64,000 nucleotides of DNA from Proteus faecis (lineage in GTDB: Bacteria > Pseudomonadota > Gammaproteobacteria > Enterobacterales > Enterobacteriaceae), in the NCBI RefSeq assembly GCF_003144395.1, contig NZ_PENZ01000034.1, positions 62,001 through 126,000 on the forward strand, written 5' to 3'. Shown piece by piece: positions 59,101-64,000 of this stretch. Position numbers and translations under genes: made by a program. Position 1 is the stretch's first letter. Every line of letters begins with the position of its first letter. The notes beneath the pieces were generated by a model. That model did no database searches, was not told the DNA's origin, and saw only the letters and a program-made list of their open reading frames with translations.

Positions 59101-59316
59101 GGTTTTAAATCCCTACACGAATAAAAATGCTAGAAGCAGATGAATAAACATTGCAAATATCACGTTGTTTATATCACTGCTCAATTTGCCAGAATTGTAT
59201 GATAAGGTGAACAGGTATCGGTCTGAAAGTACAAAATGAGGCAAAGTACCTCTTAGTATACATTTCAACATCTAAAATTAAGCAATGTGGACTATTAGAT
59301 TAAAGAGCTATAACAA

Positions 59317-62300
59317 ATGATCCCACGTATATCGCAAGCACCGCAAGTCAGTGAACTCACAACAGAATTTCTTGATACTCTTCGAAAAAACGGTTTCACC
59401 GGTGATATCTCCAGTAGTTATGCTGATAGACTCACTATGGCAACAGATAATAGTATTTACCAGTTATTACCTCAGGCGGTTGTTTTTCCTCGCTCAACAG
59501 CTGATGTAACTATTATTGCTCGCTTAGTTGATGAACCTCGATTTCATTCGCTCTCCCTGACTCCAAGAGGAGGAGGAACAGGTACCAATGGGCAGGCTTT
59601 AACAGATGGTATCGTTGTCGATTTATCTCGCTATATGAAACGCATCATTGAGATAAATCCAGAAGAACGTTGGGTGAAAGTGGAAGCAGGAGTGATAAAA
59701 GATGAACTTAATCTCTTTTTAAAACCTTACGGCTTCTTTTTTGCACCAGAACTTTCTACCAGTAACCGCGCTACATTAGGTGGAATGATTAATACCGATG
59801 CATCAGGGCAAGGTTCGATGGTTTATGGTAAAACCTCTGATCACGTTCTTGGTGTTAGGGCGGTTTTGTTAGGTGGTGAACTGCTTGAAACACGAGCTAT
59901 GGATACCGCACTAGCAGAAAATATTGCCCAAGAGAGTTCTGCAATCGGTAAAGTTTATCGTACCGTTTTATCCCGTTGCAAAGAGCAACGAAAGCTTATT
60001 CTTGAAAAATTCCCGAAATTAAATCGCTTTTTAACCGGGTATGATTTGCGTCATGTCTTTAGTGATGACATGAAACGATTTGATTTAACGAGAATTTTAA
60101 CCGGCTCTGAAGGAACGTTAGCTTTTATTACTGAAGCGACACTTGATATCACACCAATTCCTAAACAGCGTAGCTTAGTCAACGTGAAATACGACTCTTT
60201 TGACTCAGCATTACGTAATGCGCCTTTTTTAGTTAAAGCAAATGCACTGTCTGTTGAAACTGTTGATTCCAAAGTATTAAATCTCGCTCGTGAAGATATT
60301 GTTTGGCACTCCGTTAAAGAGTTGATTACTGACATACCTGATAAAGATATGCAAGGCCTTAATATTGTTGAATTTGCGGGTGATGATAAAAATCTTATCA
60401 CTTCACAAGTTGCATCATTATGCCAGCGCTTAGATTCATTAATGAAAGAGGGTCAGGGTGGTGTGATCGGTTATCAAGTCTGCGAAGATTTGGCGGATAT
60501 TAACCGTATTTATGCCATGCGCAAAAAAGCGGTTGGTTTATTAGGTAACGCTAAAGGGCAAGCAAAGCCAATTCCTTTTGTCGAGGATACCTGTGTACCA
60601 CCAGAGCATCTTGCTGATTATATTACAGAATTTAGAGCATTGCTTGACAGCCATCAGCTCAATTATGGCATGTTTGGCCATGTTGATGCTGGTGTATTAC
60701 ACGTAAGACCTGCTCTTGATATGTGCGATCCACAACAAGAACTATTGATGAAATCTATCTCAGACGACATTGTCACGTTAACAGCCAAATATGGTGGGTT
60801 ACTCTGGGGTGAGCATGGAAAAGGCTTTAGAGCGCAATATAGCCCCGAATTTTTCGGAGAAACACTCTATCATGAGCTGCGTCAAATCAAAACGGTGTTC
60901 GATCCTCGAAATAGATTAAATCCTGGGAAAATATGTCCACCTTTAGCGGTCGATGAGCCGATGAAGCAAGTTGATGCGATCAAACGAGGTACCTTTGACC
61001 GCACAATTCCTTTATCTGTGCGTCAAGATTTCAAAGGTGCATTAGATTGTAATGGTAATGGACTTTGCTTTAACTTTGATGCCAAAAGCCCAATGTGTCC
61101 TTCAATGAAAATTAGCGGACAACGCATTCATTCTCCTAAAGGACGAGCTGCACTCGTAAGAGAGTGGCTGCGCTTATTAACAGAGCAAGGCGTTAGCCCA
61201 AAACAACTTAGATCTAGCCTTGAAAATAATAAACCTAGCTTAAGAGGTTTAATTGAGAAAACACGTAATACTTGGAAAGCCAAACGTGGTGAATATGACT
61301 TTTCTCATGAAGTTAAAGAGGCTATGAATGGTTGTTTGGCTTGTAAAGCTTGTTCAACACAATGTCCGATTAAAATTGATGTACCATCGTTTCGTTCTAA
61401 GTTTACTGAGCTTTATCACCAGCGTTATTTACGTCCGTTAAAAGATCATATTGTCGCTAATGTTGAATTAACAACGCCGATTATGGCGAAAGCACCTAGA
61501 TTCTTTAATTTTTTTATGAAACAACCGCTGGTGCAAACATTAAGTAAGCACACGATAGGGATGGTCGATTTACCTTTGCTGTCATCACCTACATTGAGAC
61601 AGCAATTGGCTGGGCACAACGCGTTAGATATGACGCTAGAAGATTTAGAACATTTATCAGAAAAGCAACGTAGTCATCATGTGCTGGTGGTACAAGATCC
61701 TTTCACCAGTTATTACGATGCAAAAGTGGTTGCCGATTTTATCAAGCTAATTGAAAAGATTGGGTTTAAACCTGTCTTGTTGCCATTTTCACCTAATGGT
61801 AAAGCGCAACATATTAAAGGTTTTTTACAGCAATTTAGTAAAACGGCGCAAAAAACGTCAATCATGCTTAATCGTGTTGCAAAATTAGGCATCCCTATGG
61901 TGGGAGTTGATCCTGCATTAGTACTTTGTTATCGCGATGAATATCGTGAAATACTGGGTGATAAGCGTGGGGATTTCAATGTTCAACTTGTTCATGAATG
62001 GTTAAGTCAATTGGTATCTGAGCCAATAGCTGTTCGTGATGATGCCGAAAAATGGTATCTTTTCGGGCATTGTACAGAAGTGACGGCGCTACCACAAAGT
62101 ATGAAACAGTGGCAGGCTATTTTCCAACGTTATGGGCAGCAACTCGAATTTGTGAGCACTGGATGTTGTGGAATGGCAGGTACTTATGGACATGAACTAA
62201 ATAATTACGAAAACTCGTTGGGAATTTATCAACTCTCATGGGGTAATGCATTAAAAACATTACCAACAATGCGTTGTTTAAGTACTGGTTATTCTTGTCG

Positions 62301-62373
62301 TAGTCAGGTGAAACGTATTGATAATATTGAGTTAAAACACCCACTACAGGCACTTTTGGAGATTATGCCATGA
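59317..62373 (+). CDS. ydiJ: YdiJ, FAD/4Fe-4S D-2-hydroxyglutarate-type dehydrogenase
   Basis: YdiJ is a large flavin and iron-sulfur oxidoreductase; homologues oxidise D-2-hydroxyglutarate or related 2-hydroxyacids. The 1018-residue protein has a PCMH FAD domain (SLTPRGGGTGTNGQALTDGI, RATLGGMINTDASGQGSMVYG), an FAD-oxidase C domain (about 280-545, including YGMFGHVDAGVLHVRPALD), then a ferredoxin-like region CLACKACSTQCP (about 670-680). A C-terminal cysteine-rich CCG-like domain carries FVSTGCCGMAGTYGHE. It overlaps menI by 4 bp and so forms an operon with it, as in E. coli. Confidence 0.95.
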   Translation: MIPRISQAPQVSELTTEFLDTLRKNGFTGDISSSYADRLTMATDNSIYQLLPQAVVFPRSTADVTIIARLVDEPRFHSLSLTPRGGGTGTNGQALTDGIVVDLSRYMKRIIEINPEERWVKVEAGVIKDELNLFLKPYGFFFAPELSTSNRATLGGMINTDASGQGSMVYGKTSDHVLGVRAVLLGGELLETRAMDTALAENIAQESSAIGKVYRTVLSRCKEQRKLILEKFPKLNRFLTGYDLRHVFSDDMKRFDLTRILTGSEGTLAFITEATLDITPIPKQRSLVNVKYDSFDSALRNAPFLVKANALSVETVDSKVLNLAREDIVWHSVKELITDIPDKDMQGLNIVEFAGDDKNLITSQVASLCQRLDSLMKEGQGGVIGYQVCEDLADINRIYAMRKKAVGLLGNAKGQAKPIPFVEDTCVPPEHLADYITEFRALLDSHQLNYGMFGHVDAGVLHVRPALDMCDPQQELLMKSISDDIVTLTAKYGGLLWGEHGKGFRAQYSPEFFGETLYHELRQIKTVFDPRNRLNPGKICPPLAVDEPMKQVDAIKRGTFDRTIPLSVRQDFKGALDCNGNGLCFNFDAKSPMCPSMKISGQRIHSPKGRAALVREWLRLLTEQGVSPKQLRSSLENNKPSLRGLIEKTRNTWKAKRGEYDFSHEVKEAMNGCLACKACSTQCPIKIDVPSFRSKFTELYHQRYLRPLKDHIVANVELTTPIMAKAPRFFNFFMKQPLVQTLSKHTIGMVDLPLLSSPTLRQQLAGHNALDMTLEDLEHLSEKQRSHHVLVVQDPFTSYYDAKVVADFIKLIEKIGFKPVLLPFSPNGKAQHIKGFLQQFSKTAQKTSIMLNRVAKLGIPMVGVDPALVLCYRDEYREILGDKRGDFNVQLVHEWLSQLVSEPIAVRDDAEKWYLFGHCTEVTALPQSMKQWQAIFQRYGQQLEFVSTGCCGMAGTYGHELNNYENSLGIYQLSWGNALKTLPTMRCLSTGYSCRSQVKRIDNIELKHPLQALLEIMP

Positions 62374-62783
62374 TATGGAAACGTGAAACGACAATTGAGC
62401 ATCTTAATCATATCGGACAAAATAATATGATGAGCCATTTGGGCATTGAATTAACATGTCTTGGAGATGATTATCTTGAAGGAACAATGCCTGTTGACCA
62501 TCGTACTAAGCAGCCTTTAGGACTTTTACATGGTGGTGCTTCTGTTGTTTTAGCTGAAACATTAGGTTCTGTTGCGGGTTATCTTTGTACTGAAGGTGAA
62601 CAAAAGATTGTTGGGCTAGAAATCAATGCGAATCATATTCGTTCAGCGAGAGAAGGTAAGGTAAGAGGTGTATGCAAACCTATTCATTTAGGACGTTCAC
62701 ACCAAGTCTGGTCAATAGAAATATTTGATGATGAAGGTCGTCAAGTGTGTATTTCCAGATTAACAACATCTGTTATTTCTTAA
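62370..62783 (+). CDS. menI: 1,4-dihydroxy-2-naphthoyl-CoA hydrolase MenI (YdiI)
   Basis: MenI is the hotdog-fold thioesterase that releases 1,4-dihydroxy-2-naphthoate in menaquinone synthesis. The 137 residues (E. coli 136) contain the catalytic region GLLHGGASVVLAETLGSVAG with His54 and Glu63, and the CoA-side block VGLEINANHIRSAREGKVRG. It starts within the ydiJ stop (ATGA overlap) and ends ahead of a strong terminator. Confidence 0.96.
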   Translation: MIWKRETTIEHLNHIGQNNMMSHLGIELTCLGDDYLEGTMPVDHRTKQPLGLLHGGASVVLAETLGSVAGYLCTEGEQKIVGLEINANHIRSAREGKVRGVCKPIHLGRSHQVWSIEIFDDEGRQVCISRLTTSVIS

Positions 62784-62799
62784 GGAATAAAAGACATAT

Positions 62800-62834
62800 G
62801 CACAAAGTGAAATACTCGCTTTGTGCGTTTTTTT
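62800..62834 (+). terminator. Terminator after menI
   Basis: GCACAAAG-loop-CTTTGTGC followed by G and seven T, 17 bp past the stop. Confidence 0.9.
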
Positions 62835-62908
62835 ACATTTATAGATAATATCAAAAAGAATAAAAATAGAGAGAGAAAATAAAATTATTTCTTTATTTAG
62901 ATTTTATT

Positions 62909-62927
62909 TTTAATGATAATCATTATC
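62909..62927. promoter_or_regulatory. Fur box upstream of an unknown lipoprotein gene
   Basis: TTTAATGATAATCATTATC matches the Fur consensus at 17 of 19 positions, including an unbroken 17-base run. It is 28 bp upstream of the lipoprotein start, a position where Fur would block transcription. Confidence 0.88.
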
Positions 62928-62955
62928 TTCATAATAAAAGATAAGACGATCAATA

Positions 62956-63576
62956 ATGTTAACTATTTCTAAATTCAACACCACAGTATTATTAATTGCA
63001 GGTTTATTAATCAGTGGATGTGATAATAATTCTACCTCTAAAACGAGTAACGATATAAGTAATATTCCAGTACAAACTGTTTCTGGCTTTAATATAGCTT
63101 ATCCCACTTCATTTACAATGAGCAGAGAAGATACTGAAAATTATTTTAAATCATTACCAGATAATGTTCAGGATGTCACAACAGAAATGATGGTTTATAA
63201 ATCAGAACCTATTTGTGATTTGGCAGAGGTTCGTTTGGTTTATTTTAAAATGAACGATGCAATGAGTTACGATGTGGATGCAGGAGCACAAGGCATCGTT
63301 GATAATATTGCGATAATAGATGGCATGAATGAAATATCCACATCAATAAAAACATTGACTATCCCAAGCGTGGAAAGTCGACATGTCTTTTTTGAAGGAA
63401 AATATGCAAAAGAAAATGTGAGTTATGAAGGGGTTTTAGCAGCTGATATTAAAACGAATCGAGTATGGCAACTGCAATTGATTAGTAACTTCAATAGCCA
63501 ATCAAACAAGCAAAAAAATAGTCAATCCCTTGAATGTACAAATAAATATATCCAAACCATCACTATTAGTAAATAA
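62956..63576 (+). CDS. Unknown Fur-controlled lipoprotein
   Basis: The 206-residue precursor has a lipoprotein signal: hydrophobic TTVLLIAGLLISGC with the acylated Cys at residue 22, followed by an Asp/Asn/Ser-rich tether (DNNSTSKTSNDIS). Asp at position +2 would keep it in the inner membrane by the E. coli rule. The mature part looks like one mixed alpha/beta domain with a Cys pair at about residues 81 and 195 (SEPICDLAEVRL, SLECTNKYI) that could form a disulfide. I recognise no family. It is a single gene behind the Fur box, so it should be made under iron limitation. By E. coli synteny the suf operon would be expected here; this gene is extra. Confidence 0.85.
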   Translation: MLTISKFNTTVLLIAGLLISGCDNNSTSKTSNDISNIPVQTVSGFNIAYPTSFTMSREDTENYFKSLPDNVQDVTTEMMVYKSEPICDLAEVRLVYFKMNDAMSYDVDAGAQGIVDNIAIIDGMNEISTSIKTLTIPSVESRHVFFEGKYAKENVSYEGVLAADIKTNRVWQLQLISNFNSQSNKQKNSQSLECTNKYIQTITISK

Positions 63577-63833
63577 GTTCGAAGAGCACACAATCCAATA
63601 AGAGGTCACCACATAAGTGGTGCTATCTTGTCCCTTATTATAAGCATAGAAATAAATGTAAATGGAGCTAGTAAGCTGTATGTAAAAATACATTTTTATG
63701 CTTTTTTCTCTAAATTTCAGTGATAACATATAAAGTGCATTTATATTGCAACTTATATGCGTATTGTGCGAAATATAAGAAAAATTAAAAGTTTTATTTT
63801 TTGTAATCGACAAACATAAAAGTGTTATATTAC

Positions 63834-63849
63834 ATAATGTTAACATTAT
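63834..63849. repeat. Perfect 16-bp palindrome
   Basis: ATAATGTTAACATTAT is its own reverse complement. It lies about 145 bp upstream of the putative terminal gene start, and its AT-rich composition means chance cannot be excluded, but the position fits an operator. Confidence 0.4.
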
Positions 63850-63927
63850 TTATTAACATAAAAACTGCAAAAATAGAACAAAAAATACACATATATAGAA
63901 TATCCTTTCAAAAGACATGGTTGAAGT

Positions 63928-63946
63928 GATAAGGGTTATCATTACC
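63928..63946. promoter_or_regulatory. Weak Fur-like site before the terminal gene
   Basis: GATAAGGGTTATCATTACC matches the Fur consensus at 15 of 19 positions. It lies 48-66 bp before the likely ATG at 63994. Confidence 0.5.
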
Positions 63947-63993
63947 ATTAGTGTCAGGAAAGATATCAATCTCCTTTCGAAATGAGGTCAGAA

Positions 63994-64000
63994 ATGACAA
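63994..64000 (+). CDS. First codons of a gene leaving the window (possibly sufA)
   Basis: ATG ACA at 63994 is preceded by GAGG 6 bases upstream, in a good start context. Only two codons are visible, so identity cannot be read. In E. coli sufA follows menI and is Fur-regulated, which together with the Fur-like site makes sufA a reasonable guess and no more. Confidence 0.3.

Larger units (their letters stand above)
63577..63993. other. Long AT-rich promoter region before the terminal gene
   Basis: No coding frame of note. It holds a small hairpin CACCAC-ataa-GTGGTG about 30 bp after the lipoprotein gene (poor T-tract), the palindrome at 63834 and a Fur-like site at 63928. Confidence 0.5.

Overview
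The window is a low-GC (roughly 37-40% by eye) gammaproteobacterial chromosome segment. Gene content, protein similarity recalled from memory and local gene order point to Proteus (Morganellaceae). Pointers are the Proteus-type multidrug regulator PqrA, a hemP-hmuR1R2STUV heme locus with two receptors, sitABCD and a complete arnBCADTEF operon (intrinsic polymyxin resistance). The backbone follows blocks known from E. coli (letA-msrC-proQ-prc-htpX; tcyP-ydjM-hxpB-yniB-yniA; thrS-infC-rpmI-rplT-pheM-pheST-ihfA-btuCD-nlpC; aroH-ppsR-ppsA and ydiK-ydiJ-menI) with lineage-specific insertions between them. I could run no database search; all family names rest on motif reading and recall.

Layout. 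1-8.5 kb: end of letA, msrC, proQ, prc, an OprD-type porin inserted between prc and htpX after a 900 bp AT-rich leader, then htpX. 8.5-18.2 kb (mostly minus strand): an unrecognised 287-aa protein, cystine transporter tcyP, ydjM behind a near-consensus LexA box, hxpB, yniB, yniA (its catalytic Asp is Asn) and the Fur-boxed sitABCD metal transporter operon. 18.8-22.6 kb: lytic transglycosylase emtA, marC, a GNAT acetyltransferase, csaA, an AraC regulator and a PACE-type efflux protein. 22.7-24.6 kb: a decayed prophage scar with an integrase fragment, small orphan ORFs and a HolE/HOT-like polymerase theta gene. 24.8-32 kb: the translation operon thrS-infC(AUU start)-rpmI-rplT-pheM-pheST-ihfA, with the thrS anticodon-mimic operator and the pheM attenuator readable in the DNA. 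32.4-42.3 kb: btuCD, the arn lipid A modification operon behind triple PmrA-like repeats, and nlpC. 42.4-52.7 kb: lplA, pqrA and the heme uptake operon. 52.9-62.8 kb: aroH, ppsR, ppsA, ydiK, ydiJ, menI. 62.9-64 kb: an unknown lipoprotein directly behind a Fur box, then a second Fur-like site and the first codons of a gene running off the window (by synteny perhaps sufA).

Iron is a recurring theme: five Fur-type sites (sitA, pqrA upstream region, hemP, the unknown lipoprotein and the terminal gene) lie within 46 kb. I found no CRISPR array, tRNA, rRNA or intact mobile element. The most interesting leads are the Fur-boxed unknown lipoprotein, the Fur-like box upstream of pqrA, the HOT-like theta gene in the prophage scar, the YniA Asp-to-Asn change, and the unrecognised protein next to htpX. 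None amounts to a clear new multi-gene system.
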